Assembly: GCA_020636745.1 (NCBI GenBank)
Contig: JACJXH010000002.1
Coordinates: 434,001-498,000 of the forward strand
DNA length: 64,000 nt
DNA from: Lentimicrobiaceae bacterium
GTDB taxonomy: Bacteria; Bacteroidota; Bacteroidia; Bacteroidales; Lentimicrobiaceae
Reading direction: 5' to 3'
Part shown: positions 8,380-16,894 of the stretch, in pieces
Position numbering within the stretch: position 1 is the stretch's first letter
Layout of the letters: every line of letters starts with the position of its first letter
Made by a program: the position numbers and the translations under genes
Notes under the pieces: model-generated
The model's database searches: none
Told to the model about the DNA's origin: nothing
Seen by the model: only the letters and a program-made list of their open reading frames with translations

Positions 8380-9075
8380 TTATTTTTTGGCAGCTGAATA
8401 TTCATCATTTAAAAGCCGGAGCACATCGTTGGTAATGTCCAGTGAATCATTGGCTGTAAGAATGCTACCACCTTTGTTATATGAAAGAATGTAATCAAAA
8501 TTCATTCTCTTGTTATATCTTTCCAAAAAATTGTTCAGACTATCAAGCAGCAACAGGTTTAAGTCATATTCCTGTTTTGACAGCTCGGCTGAATATTGTT
8601 CGCGCAAATCATATAACTTCTGCTGTTCAGCCATAAGCTGTCCGTATATTTCCTGAGCCGAAGCCTCTGATATTGCTTTTTTGTTTACCTGCTCCTGAAA
8701 ATAAGCGGCATCTTTTTCAAATGCAGCCTGTTTTTTCTTTAATTCTGTTTCTAACCTGGTCGTTTTGGATTCCAGTTCACTTCTCATTGACTTCACAAGT
8801 TCATAGTGAGTAAGAATACTGTCGCTGTTAACATAAGCTACTGTAACCGAACCGCCTGAAGCCATTTTCTGCATTACGGCGTAATTTGGGGTATTGTTTT
8901 TTTCAGGGCTCAACACCAGAAAATAGAGGATTACCAGCCCAATAAACAGAACTGCATTTGCAATTGTGAGTATGGTATTGGTGTTTGATTTCTTGGGTAC
9001 ATCCATTACTGCGGGAGTTTGGTTTTCAATATTTTCTGCTGATTCCTGAATGGTGTTTGAGTTTTCTTCCTGCAT
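8380..9075 (-). CDS. Membrane-anchored OmpH/Skp-like protein
   Basis: 231 residues. OmpH-family hallmarks are present: VAYVNSDSIL near residue 79, then a long charged coiled-coil (about 90-185) and a C-terminal DYILSYNKGGSILTA segment. Skp-type chaperones normally have a cleaved signal peptide. Here a polar N-terminal region of about 34 residues is followed by one membrane segment (about 35-53, ANAVLFIGLVILYFLVL), so the protein is probably an inner-membrane-anchored type II protein facing the periplasm. A role in outer-membrane-protein handling is inferred from the family only. Confidence 0.8.
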   Translation of the reverse strand: MQEENSNTIQESAENIENQTPAVMDVPKKSNTNTILTIANAVLFIGLVILYFLVLSPEKNNTPNYAVMQKMASGGSVTVAYVNSDSILTHYELVKSMRSELESKTTRLETELKKKQAAFEKDAAYFQEQVNKKAISEASAQEIYGQLMAEQQKLYDLREQYSAELSKQEYDLNLLLLDSLNNFLERYNKRMNFDYILSYNKGGSILTANDSLDITNDVLRLLNDEYSAAKK

Positions 9076-9104
9076 AATACAAAGTATTTGATTTTGATTT
9101 TTGG

Positions 9105-9112
9105 CAAATTTA
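9105..9112 (-). promoter_or_regulatory. -7 box for the OmpH-like/DUF4296 pair
   Basis: On the minus strand the bases read TAAATTTG, a full TAnnTTTG match, 29 bp before the ATG at 9075. Confidence 0.45.
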
Positions 9113-9204
9113 AGTGAAAAACCGATGATAGCCTAAAAAATGCTCAGCGTCAGGTAAAACACCAGGTGAAATGATTGTTTTGATGATCTGAAAACAGGGA
9201 GGAG

Positions 9205-9240
9205 CTTAAAAAAAAATCCGGCAAGATATTACCGGATTTA
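9205..9240 (-). terminator. Rho-independent terminator after recQ
   Basis: On the minus strand an 8-bp stem AAATCCGG/CCGGATTT (9214-9221 with 9232-9239) with a 10-nt loop is followed by an uninterrupted run of T. It lies about 90 bp beyond the recQ stop. Confidence 0.75.
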
Positions 9241-9330
9241 AAATTTTAGTTTTTCAAGGCTATGATATGCAAAAAACAAGAACACATCATAAAAAGTCAT
9301 TCATTGTTTAATGCTTTGATATTCAATGGT

Positions 9331-11526
9331 CTAATTTCCAATATCAGACATGAATTTAATTCGCATCAGCCTTATTTCCTCTTCTGTAAATTCATCTTCG
9401 CCCAATTCCTCCAGCGCTTTCATGATTGAGTCGCTTTCAGCTTCACGGAAGTAATCGTAAATTTCTTCCTGATGATAAGGGTCAACATATTCATTTACAT
9501 AATAGTTCAAATCGAGTTTGGTTCCTGCAGAAACAATTCGTTCCACTTCGGTAAGCAATTCGCTTATGGTCATGTTTTTAGCATGAGCCAAATCTTCAAG
9601 TGAAATTTTCCGATCGATATTCTGAATAATATAAACTTTAAGCCCCGATTTGTTGACAACTGATTTAACAACCATATCCATTGGTCGCATAATTTCGTTG
9701 TCTTCAACATAGGTTTTTATGAGTTCGATAAATGGCTTGCCATATTTCTGGGCTTTACCGGCTCCAACGCCGGTTATTTGCTTCATTTCATCAAGGGTTA
9801 TGGGATATTGAATCGCCATATCTTCGAGTGAAGGGTCCTGAAAGATGACAAAAGGAGGGAGGTTTTCTTTGCGTGAAATTTCTTTGCGCAAATCTTTTAG
9901 CATTGTAAACAGCACTTTGTCGGCAGTACTTGTTTTTGCGCCTCCGGCAAAGAAATCTTCTTCTTCTGCATTTTCGTAATCATGATCGCGCGTCAGAAGT
10001 ATCGAATAGGGTTTTTTAAGGAATTTGATTCCTTCGGGGGTTACTTTGAGAAGGCCGTAATTTTCGATATCTTTAACCAAAAGCCGCTCAATAAGCATTT
10101 GCCTGATAACCGCATTCCAGTATTTTTCATCGTGTTCAACGCCTTTGCCAAATACCTCGAGCTGGTTATGCTTGAACGATTTGTTGTTGGCCGAAACTTT
10201 TCCGGTGATAACACTGATGATATGTTTGGCTTTGAACAACTGTTTAACAGCCAGCACAGTTTCCAGCACAAGTTCAACGGCATCCTTCCCTTCAAATTTG
10301 GTTTTCGGGTGCAGGCAGTTGTCACAACTGCCACAGTTGTCTTCTTTATAAACTTCTCCGAAATAGTGAAGCAGTTGTTTGCGACGACAAACAGATGATT
10401 CAGCATAAGCTACGGTTTCGAGCAGCAACTGGCTGGCAATTTCCTGTTCGGCTACTGATTTATTTTTGTTAAATTTCTCGAGCTTCTGAATGTCATCATA
10501 GCTATAAAATGCAATGCAATTACCTTCTCCGTCGTCACGACCTGATCGTCCTGTTTCCTGATAATATCCTTCAAGGCTTTTGGGAATATCATGGTGTATG
10601 ACATAACGAACATCGGGTTTATCGATTCCCATACCAAAGGCAATGGTTGCTACAATCACATCAATTTCTTCCATCAGGAATTTATCCTGATTCATTACAC
10701 GGGTTGCTGAATCAAGTCCTGCATGATAGGGCAGGGCTTTAATGCCATTTACCTGAAGTGTTTCGGCGAGTTCTTCCACTTTTTTGCGGCTCAGACAGTA
10801 AACAATTCCAGATTTTCCGGGCTGTGATTTGATGTATTTGATGATGTCTTTGATGACTTCTTCGCCTTTGGGCCTTACTTCGTAATACAGATTTGACCTG
10901 TTAAACGAAGAAATGAATAAAGTGGCATCAAGCATATTCAGGTTTTTTTGAATATCCTGTTGCACTTTAGGGGTGGCGGTGGCTGTTAAGGCAATAATGG
11001 GAACACGCTTGCCAATTGACTCAATTATCGGGCGAAGCCGACGGTATTCAGGCCGGAAATCGTGGCCCCATTCTGATATACAATGGGCTTCGTCAATGGC
11101 AAAAAAGGAAATATTGATATCTTTCAGAAATTGTATGTTTTCATCCTTTGTCAAAGATTCAGGAGCAACATAAAGCAGTTTGGTTTTACCACTCAGCAAA
11201 TCTTTTCTTACCTCAGTGATTTCAGCTTTTGAGAGCGAAGAATTCATGAAATGGGCAATGCCTTCATCAGCTCCAAAGTTTCTGATGGCATCAACCTGGT
11301 TTTTCATCAGGGCAATCAGGGGTGAAATAATAATGGCTGTACCAGGGCTGATGATGGCTGGCAGTTGATAACACATAGACTTGCCGCCACCTGTGGGCAT
11401 AATTACAAATGTATCTTTCCCATCAAGCAAGTTTCGTATAATAGCTTCCTGGTTCCCTTTAAAGGAATCAAAACCAAATATTTTTTTGAGCAGTTCGTTT
11501 AGCGAGTAGTTTTCCACTTTCTTCAT
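9331..11526 (-). CDS. recQ: ATP-dependent DNA helicase RecQ
   Basis: 731 residues. The superfamily 2 helicase core shows Walker A MPTGGGKSM (Lys49), the DEAH box in AIDEAHCISEWGHDFRP, motif III ALTATAT and motif VI ETGRSGRDGE-like ETGRSGRDDGE. The RecQ zinc cysteines follow in SSVCRRKQLLHYFGE and CGSCDNC, then a winged-helix RQC domain. An HRDC domain begins at about residue 520 (LRKEISRKENLPPFVIF). The last 120 residues form an extra helical domain common in Bacteroidota RecQ. It unwinds 3'-5' in recombination and fork repair. The gene stands alone. Confidence 0.96.
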   Translation of the reverse strand: MKKVENYSLNELLKKIFGFDSFKGNQEAIIRNLLDGKDTFVIMPTGGGKSMCYQLPAIISPGTAIIISPLIALMKNQVDAIRNFGADEGIAHFMNSSLSKAEITEVRKDLLSGKTKLLYVAPESLTKDENIQFLKDINISFFAIDEAHCISEWGHDFRPEYRRLRPIIESIGKRVPIIALTATATPKVQQDIQKNLNMLDATLFISSFNRSNLYYEVRPKGEEVIKDIIKYIKSQPGKSGIVYCLSRKKVEELAETLQVNGIKALPYHAGLDSATRVMNQDKFLMEEIDVIVATIAFGMGIDKPDVRYVIHHDIPKSLEGYYQETGRSGRDDGEGNCIAFYSYDDIQKLEKFNKNKSVAEQEIASQLLLETVAYAESSVCRRKQLLHYFGEVYKEDNCGSCDNCLHPKTKFEGKDAVELVLETVLAVKQLFKAKHIISVITGKVSANNKSFKHNQLEVFGKGVEHDEKYWNAVIRQMLIERLLVKDIENYGLLKVTPEGIKFLKKPYSILLTRDHDYENAEEEDFFAGGAKTSTADKVLFTMLKDLRKEISRKENLPPFVIFQDPSLEDMAIQYPITLDEMKQITGVGAGKAQKYGKPFIELIKTYVEDNEIMRPMDMVVKSVVNKSGLKVYIIQNIDRKISLEDLAHAKNMTISELLTEVERIVSAGTKLDLNYYVNEYVDPYHQEEIYDYFREAESDSIMKALEELGEDEFTEEEIRLMRIKFMSDIGN

Positions 11527-11606
11527 GTTAGTTTCATTTTATACTTGTTCGGTTCGGTGGGAAAAAACCATTCCGAATGATCCCTGAATATTTATTGTCG
11601 TTTACA

Positions 11607-11614
11607 CAAATTTA
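11607..11614 (-). promoter_or_regulatory. -7 box for recQ
   Basis: The minus strand reads TAAATTTG, a full TAnnTTTG match, about 80 bp before the ATG at 11526. Confidence 0.4.
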
Positions 11615-12064
11615 ATCAATTCAACTGAAAGTTTCATAAAAAATCAAAAAGCAAGAAAAAAAATCACTTTTGCTCCCCTTTTTTTTAACCAACCTGAATT
11701 GAAAATATCCGGGAATTTATTTTCAATTTTTCAAAAAGTCATTCGCCTTCGGCGGTTTTGCCTTAGGTCGCCACTTTTGATTTAAAAATCGTGAGTGATA
11801 GTGGCAGTGCCTTCCAATAGATAAAAAATGTACCTATTGCCCTTTGCAGAAACAATCAGGTGTTGAAATATTTTTGTTGCGATATCCCGGATCAAACATC
11901 AAAATTTCAACCTCTTTGCAAAAGGAGTGCAAATTTCTAAAAAAAAAGGATAAATACGCAACTTTCTTAAAATCTGTTTTTTTAGTAATTTTTTTTATGA
12001 TTTTTTGGCTTCTACTACTGGTTTTTCCCTTGCCAATATTGATCAGGCAGCAGTTTTAATGTTG

Positions 12065-12072
12065 TATCTTTG
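12065..12072 (+). promoter_or_regulatory. -7 box for kdsD
   Basis: TATCTTTG, a full TAnnTTTG match, with a TTG at 12039-12041 upstream. The leader to the ATG at 12196 is about 120 nt, long for this window. Confidence 0.5.
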
Positions 12073-12195
12073 CACGCCTGAACCAGATTTATTCTGTCAA
12101 TATCAGGTGCTGAAAAGCACTGTATAAGAGTTGATAACAGTTAAGTTAAGGCCAATAATTCAGAAAACCGGGGTAATAATTTCAAAATCTCCTAT

Positions 12196-13161
12196 ATGAA
12201 AACAGCAGAAGACATTTATCAGATTGCAGTTAGAACTATTAGCGAGGAAGCATCGGCCATCGGGAATCTGAGCCATTATCTTACCGATGATTTTGTGGCA
12301 TGTACTGAATTGATCCTGCATTCCAAAGGCAGGGTGATTGTAACCGGGATTGGCAAAAGCGCCAATATAGCAGCCAAAATTGTGAGTACCTTGAACAGTA
12401 CTGGAACGCCATCCATATTTATGCATGCTGCAGATGCCATTCATGGCGACCTTGGTATGATAAGATCTGAAGATGTAATTATTTGTCTTTCGAAAAGTGG
12501 TGATACCCCCGAAATAAAAGTGTTGGTGCCTTTACTGAAGCTAATGGGCAATAAGTTGATTGGTTTGGTTGGAAACACCAACTCATATCTGGCACACAAT
12601 GCCGACTATGTCATCAACTCCACAGTTGAAAGAGAGGCCTGCCCCAATAATCTTGCTCCAACCGCCAGCACTACTGCCCAGTTGGTGATGGGCGATGCCT
12701 TGGCTGTAGCTTTGCTTGAATGCAGGGGATTTACCCGCGAAGATTTTGCCCGGTATCATCCCGGTGGTGCTTTAGGTAAGAGACTTTACCTGCGCGTTTC
12801 AGATTTGTTTACAAATAATGAAAAGCCGGAAGTTCAGCTGAATGATGATATGAAATCCGTGATTCTTGAAATTTCGTCAAAAAGACTCGGTGCAACAGCA
12901 GTACTTGATGGTTCCCGATTAAAAGGTATTATTACCGATGGTGATATAAGACGGATGTTGCATCGCGAAAGCCCTGTGCATCAGCTCAAAGCAGCTGATA
13001 TCATGACAAAGGACCCGTTAACCATTCAATCTGATATTTTGGTTGCCGACGCGCTGGATGTAATGAGAAAAAACAATATTACGCAAATACTTGTTCTTGA
13101 TGGTGAGGAATATGTGGGGGTTATTCACCTGCACGATATACTCAAAGAAGGAATTATTTAG
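12196..13161 (+). CDS. kdsD: D-arabinose 5-phosphate isomerase (KpsF/GutQ family)
   Basis: 321 residues. An N-terminal SIS sugar-isomerase domain (VTGIGKSANIAAKI near residue 50, CLSKSGDTPEI near 97) is followed by two CBS domains (from about 205 and 270, the second with ADIMTKDPLTI). This is the standard architecture of the enzyme converting ribulose 5-phosphate to arabinose 5-phosphate, the first step toward the Kdo sugar of lipopolysaccharide. The LPS-export ATPase gene lptB lies three genes downstream, which fits an envelope function. The next gene follows after 25 bp. Confidence 0.93.
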   Translation: MKTAEDIYQIAVRTISEEASAIGNLSHYLTDDFVACTELILHSKGRVIVTGIGKSANIAAKIVSTLNSTGTPSIFMHAADAIHGDLGMIRSEDVIICLSKSGDTPEIKVLVPLLKLMGNKLIGLVGNTNSYLAHNADYVINSTVEREACPNNLAPTASTTAQLVMGDALAVALLECRGFTREDFARYHPGGALGKRLYLRVSDLFTNNEKPEVQLNDDMKSVILEISSKRLGATAVLDGSRLKGIITDGDIRRMLHRESPVHQLKAADIMTKDPLTIQSDILVADALDVMRKNNITQILVLDGEEYVGVIHLHDILKEGII

Positions 13162-13186
13162 CCATTTTTCGAAAAATTAAGTTACT

Positions 13187-13531
13187 ATGGGTGCAAAAGC
13201 TGATGAATTTAATGCTTACAGGGAAAAGATGAACGAGCGCCTGCTATCAGCAGAAAACAATAAAGTGCTTAAACGCATTTTTAATGTTGATACCAATGCT
13301 TATCTGGAAGGAGAAATGCCTGTTAAAACAAAAGAAATGCTGGGGCTGGTTGCCTCACTGGTTCTTCGCTGTGATGATTGTATTAAATATCACCTGATAA
13401 AATGTTATGAGAATAGCATGTCAGATGCCGAATTGTTTGAAGTACTTGGTATTGCCAATCTTGTCGGGGGAACGATTGTAATTCCACATACCCGCAGAGC
13501 TGTTGAATTCTGGGACGATCTGAAATCGTAA
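13187..13531 (+). CDS. Carboxymuconolactone decarboxylase/AhpD-like protein
   Basis: 114 residues, all-helical AhpD-like fold. The redox motif Cys62-Asp-Asp-Cys65 is followed by His69 (RCDDCIKYH), the arrangement that in AhpD-like proteins supports thiol peroxidase chemistry. The family hallmark EVLGIANLVGG is near the C terminus. A disulfide-reductase or peroxidase-like role is likely; the partner is unknown. It follows kdsD by 25 bp, so the two may be co-transcribed. Confidence 0.85.
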   Translation: MGAKADEFNAYREKMNERLLSAENNKVLKRIFNVDTNAYLEGEMPVKTKEMLGLVASLVLRCDDCIKYHLIKCYENSMSDAELFEVLGIANLVGGTIVIPHTRRAVEFWDDLKS

Positions 13532-13588
13532 GAATCTTGTTCTGTCTAATTATTTTATTTTCAGGGTTTCAGACCCGAAAAAGTGCTG

Positions 13589-16081
13589 ATGATGCATAGG
13601 GTTAAAATTCAGTCAATTTGTTTTTTATTTATTTTGTTTTCTCTTCTTGCTGGTTCTTCGGCATGGGGGCAAATTACAAAAGTTCGTGGAAAAGTTTCCG
13701 ATGCTAAAACCGGCGAACCACTCCCATTTGTGAATGTTTTTTTTAAAGGAACTACCATAGGTACAACCACCGATTTGGAAGGCTTTTTTTCATTGGAAAC
13801 AAGGGGTGCTACCGATACTTTGGTGTCTTCATCCATGGGGTATTTCCCTTTGAAAATGGCGATTATACGCAACAGGTACCAGGAAGTGAATTTTATGCTT
13901 GAGCCCGACCTGATCAGCCTGTCGGAAGTCGTTATTGTAGCCGGCGAAAATCCGGCAGAAATCCTGCTAAAAAAAGTAATCAAAAATAAGCCCGATAATA
14001 ATCGGCAAAAGCTTGATTATTATCAATTTGAAGCGTATAACAAAATACAGTTTGATGCCAATAATCTTTCTGAAAAGTTTATGAACAGAAAGATTTTGAA
14101 GCCTTTCAAATTCATATTCGATTATGTTGATACTTCTTCTGTCAACGGCAAAGCTTACCTTCCTGTATTTCTGTCTGAATCACTTTCAGATATTTATTAT
14201 CGTAAGAATCCAACCTCAACACGTGAAGTAATCAAAGCAACACGGGTATCAGGAATTCGCGACGAAAGTATTTCGAAACTACTAGGAGATATGGTTCAGC
14301 AGGTAAATATTTATGATAATTATATCACCCTGTTTCAAAAGAATTTTGTGAGCCCTATTTCCAGTCTGGGCCTGCTTTCATACAAGTATTATTTGGTCGA
14401 CAGTACAAATATTGACGGCCATTGGTGTTATAAACTGGCTTTCAAACCCCGCAGAAAGCAGGAATACACTTTCGTTGGAAATATGTGGATTCACGATACC
14501 ACCTTTGCTGTGCAGCAATTTGATATGCAAATAGTGGATGATGCAAATGTAAATTTTATCAATGCTTTGGTTTTGCAGCAACAATTTACACTGGTTGATC
14601 AAAAGTATTGGATGCTTTCAAAAGATAAATTGATAGTCGATTTTAATATTACCGAAAGAGATTCAACAAATAATCTCGGATTTTATGGTACCAAAACAAC
14701 TACATATCGCGATTTTGTCATTAACCAGCCCAAAGACGATGCTGTATATAACACTCCGGTTACAGTAATGGTTGATGATGGCGCTATTGAACGATCTGAT
14801 GACTTTTGGCAACATGCCCGCCACGAGCAGCTGTCAAAGCGTGAGAACATGGTTTATCAAATGGTGGATACCCTGAAAACATTGCCAATTTTTAATACAT
14901 GGGTTGATATTATTCAAATGGTGGTCTCAGGCTATTATGTGAAAGGAAAGATGGAGTGGGGCCCTTATATGTCAACTTATAGTTATAATGCTCTTGAAGG
15001 ACACCGCATAAGATTAAGTGGCAGAACCAGCAACGATTTTAGTACAAGGCTAATGCTCGATGGATACACAGCCTATGGGTTTAACGACCAGCAAATGAAG
15101 TATGGGGCGGGCTTCATGTATATGATTGACAAAAATCCGCGGCGGGTTTTAGGCGGATCATTGAAGTATGACGTTGAGCAACTTGGACAAAGTCAGAATG
15201 CATTTCGTGAAGATTATTTACTGGCAGCTCTGTTTCGAAGAAACCCGGCTGATAAACTCTCAATGGTGCATCAATACAATGGTTATTATGAGCATGAATG
15301 GTTTAACGGTCTGTCAAATACTTTATCGTTAACACAGCGCAGTATATGGAGCAATGGGAGAGTCCCATTTTCTTGGGGGTGTAATGAAGGCGACTGCCTG
15401 ACACTGAGTGATGTTATTCGAACTACAGAGATCAACCTGAAAACCCGTTTTGCCTTTCATGAAAAATATATATCCGGTGAATTTGAGCGCGTAAGCCTGG
15501 GCGCACAATACCCCATTCTGGAATTGAGCTATACTTATGGATTCCCTGATTTGTTTGCCAGCGATTTTGAATTCCACCGACTCCAGTTTTCGATAAAGCA
15601 CTGGTTTAATGTCATGACCTGGGGCTGGTCTAAATATTCCATTGAAGCCGGAAAAATATGGGGTAAATTACCTTATTCTCTGCTCAAAATTCACCCGGGA
15701 AATGAAACATACTGGTATGATGAATCTGCTTTTAATCTGATGAACTATTACGAGTTTGTGAGCGATCAGTATGTAAGCTTTTATTATACACACCATTTTG
15801 TCGGGTTCTTTTTCAACAAGGTGCCGCTATTGCGCAAGCTAAAATGGAGGGAAGTTGCACAGCTAAAGGGCGTTATAGGTAATGTATCTAAAGAAAACCT
15901 GAACTACTCAGCTTTGCCTGAAGGTACTTATACTACCGGAAAACCTTACTTTGAGGCCGGTTTGGGAGTCGAAAATATTTTCCGCATCATGCGGGTGGAC
16001 GCCATCTGGAGACTTGGATATTATGACCATGCAAATATTTCAAAATTTGGTGTTATGGTATCCATGCAGTTTGATTTCTGA
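13589..16081 (+). CDS. DUF5686 outer-membrane protein with carboxypeptidase-regulatory domain
   Basis: About 830 residues. After a signal peptide ending at SSAWGQ, an N-terminal CarboxypepD_reg-like domain (about 30-110: GKVSDAKTGEPLPFVNVFF, TTDLEGFFSL) is followed by a long region matching the Bacteroidota DUF5686 family, ending in beta-strand repeats and a terminal FDF. This looks like an outer-membrane beta-barrel; it has no TonB plug. Adjacent in-frame starts exist at 13583 (GTG), 13589 and 13592; I chose 13589. The function is unknown, although the neighbours are LPS-related. Confidence 0.82.
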   Translation: MMHRVKIQSICFLFILFSLLAGSSAWGQITKVRGKVSDAKTGEPLPFVNVFFKGTTIGTTTDLEGFFSLETRGATDTLVSSSMGYFPLKMAIIRNRYQEVNFMLEPDLISLSEVVIVAGENPAEILLKKVIKNKPDNNRQKLDYYQFEAYNKIQFDANNLSEKFMNRKILKPFKFIFDYVDTSSVNGKAYLPVFLSESLSDIYYRKNPTSTREVIKATRVSGIRDESISKLLGDMVQQVNIYDNYITLFQKNFVSPISSLGLLSYKYYLVDSTNIDGHWCYKLAFKPRRKQEYTFVGNMWIHDTTFAVQQFDMQIVDDANVNFINALVLQQQFTLVDQKYWMLSKDKLIVDFNITERDSTNNLGFYGTKTTTYRDFVINQPKDDAVYNTPVTVMVDDGAIERSDDFWQHARHEQLSKRENMVYQMVDTLKTLPIFNTWVDIIQMVVSGYYVKGKMEWGPYMSTYSYNALEGHRIRLSGRTSNDFSTRLMLDGYTAYGFNDQQMKYGAGFMYMIDKNPRRVLGGSLKYDVEQLGQSQNAFREDYLLAALFRRNPADKLSMVHQYNGYYEHEWFNGLSNTLSLTQRSIWSNGRVPFSWGCNEGDCLTLSDVIRTTEINLKTRFAFHEKYISGEFERVSLGAQYPILELSYTYGFPDLFASDFEFHRLQFSIKHWFNVMTWGWSKYSIEAGKIWGKLPYSLLKIHPGNETYWYDESAFNLMNYYEFVSDQYVSFYYTHHFVGFFFNKVPLLRKLKWREVAQLKGVIGNVSKENLNYSALPEGTYTTGKPYFEAGLGVENIFRIMRVDAIWRLGYYDHANISKFGVMVSMQFDF

Positions 16082-16089
16082 AAATTGAC

Positions 16090-16097
16090 TAATTTTG
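16090..16097 (+). promoter_or_regulatory. -7 box before lptB
   Basis: TAATTTTG, a full TAnnTTTG match, with TTTG at 16070-16073 (16-bp spacer, slightly short). It lies 21 bp before the ATG at 16119. Confidence 0.45.
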
Positions 16098-16118
16098 ACC
16101 CCTCCAAGCTAAAGACCA

Positions 16119-16844
16119 ATGATCCTCAGAACTGAAAATCTTGTTAAAAAATATCATCAGCGAACGGTTGTTAATAATGTCAGCGTTCAGGTTGAACAAG
16201 GAGAGATTGTTGGTTTGCTGGGCCCTAATGGCGCGGGAAAAACCACCTCGTTTTATATGATAGTGGGCCTTATCAAACCTCTTACAGGAAATGTTTTTCT
16301 TGAAGACATTAATATAACTGAAATGCCTATGTATCGCAGAGCGCAACTGGGCATTGGTTATCTGGCGCAGGAAGCTTCAGTTTTCAGGCAGCTGAGTGTT
16401 GAGGATAATATTAAGGCTGTGCTTGAATTTACCAAATTAAGCAAAGCTGATCAACGCGACAGGCTTGAATCGCTGATAGCTGAATTTGGCCTTGGACATG
16501 TGCGCAAAAGCCGGGGAATACAACTTTCAGGAGGCGAACGCAGGCGGACTGAAATTGCCCGTGCATTAGCGGTTGATCCTAAATTTATTCTTCTTGATGA
16601 ACCCTTTGCCGGGGTCGATCCAATTGCCGTTGAAGATATTCAGTCTATTGTTTTTAAGCTAAAAGAGAAGAATATCGGAATTCTGATTACCGATCATAAT
16701 GTTCACGAAACGCTCAATATTACCGATCGTGCGTATCTCTTGTTTGAAGGTTCTGTCCTGAAATCGGGCTCGGCCGAAGAACTGGCCAATGATGAGCAGG
16801 TGAGAAATGTTTATCTGGGTAAAAACTTCGAACTCAGACGTTAA
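16119..16844 (+). CDS. lptB: LPS export ABC transporter ATP-binding protein LptB
   Basis: 241 residues, the usual size. Walker A GPNGAGKT is at residues 35-42, the signature is LSGGERRR, Walker B is ILLDEPFAGVDP and the switch histidine is in ITDHNVHET. The close LptB-type spacing and the YLAQEASVF Q-loop separate it from generic ABC ATPases. It powers extraction of lipopolysaccharide from the inner membrane with LptFG, which are not in the window. It lies 38 bp after the DUF5686 gene. Confidence 0.95.
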   Translation: MILRTENLVKKYHQRTVVNNVSVQVEQGEIVGLLGPNGAGKTTSFYMIVGLIKPLTGNVFLEDINITEMPMYRRAQLGIGYLAQEASVFRQLSVEDNIKAVLEFTKLSKADQRDRLESLIAEFGLGHVRKSRGIQLSGGERRRTEIARALAVDPKFILLDEPFAGVDPIAVEDIQSIVFKLKEKNIGILITDHNVHETLNITDRAYLLFEGSVLKSGSAEELANDEQVRNVYLGKNFELRR

Positions 16845-16894
16845 CCTCTTCTTTTACAGGTAGCTTATCCTGTCGCATTTGATGAATGCAGAAA

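Larger units (their letters stand above)
11527..12195. other. 669-bp intergenic region between divergent recQ and kdsD
   Basis: No convincing protein. It contains the recQ -7 box and the kdsD -7 box. A structured patch near 11744-11805 has a CGCC/GGCG mini-hairpin (about 11745-11756) and GCCACT (11770-11775) able to pair with AGTGGC (11800-11805) around an inner GATTT/AAATC stem. A 71-codon frame at 11844-12059 has poor composition and I leave it out. Confidence 0.4.

Noticed and set aside
9982..10406. Open frames of 120-138 codons on both strands inside recQ
   Set aside because: The recQ frame is intact and explains the region; these are shadows of it.
11844..12059. 71-codon open frame upstream of kdsD
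   Set aside because: Poor composition, no family signal, and it overlaps the start of the kdsD promoter region.
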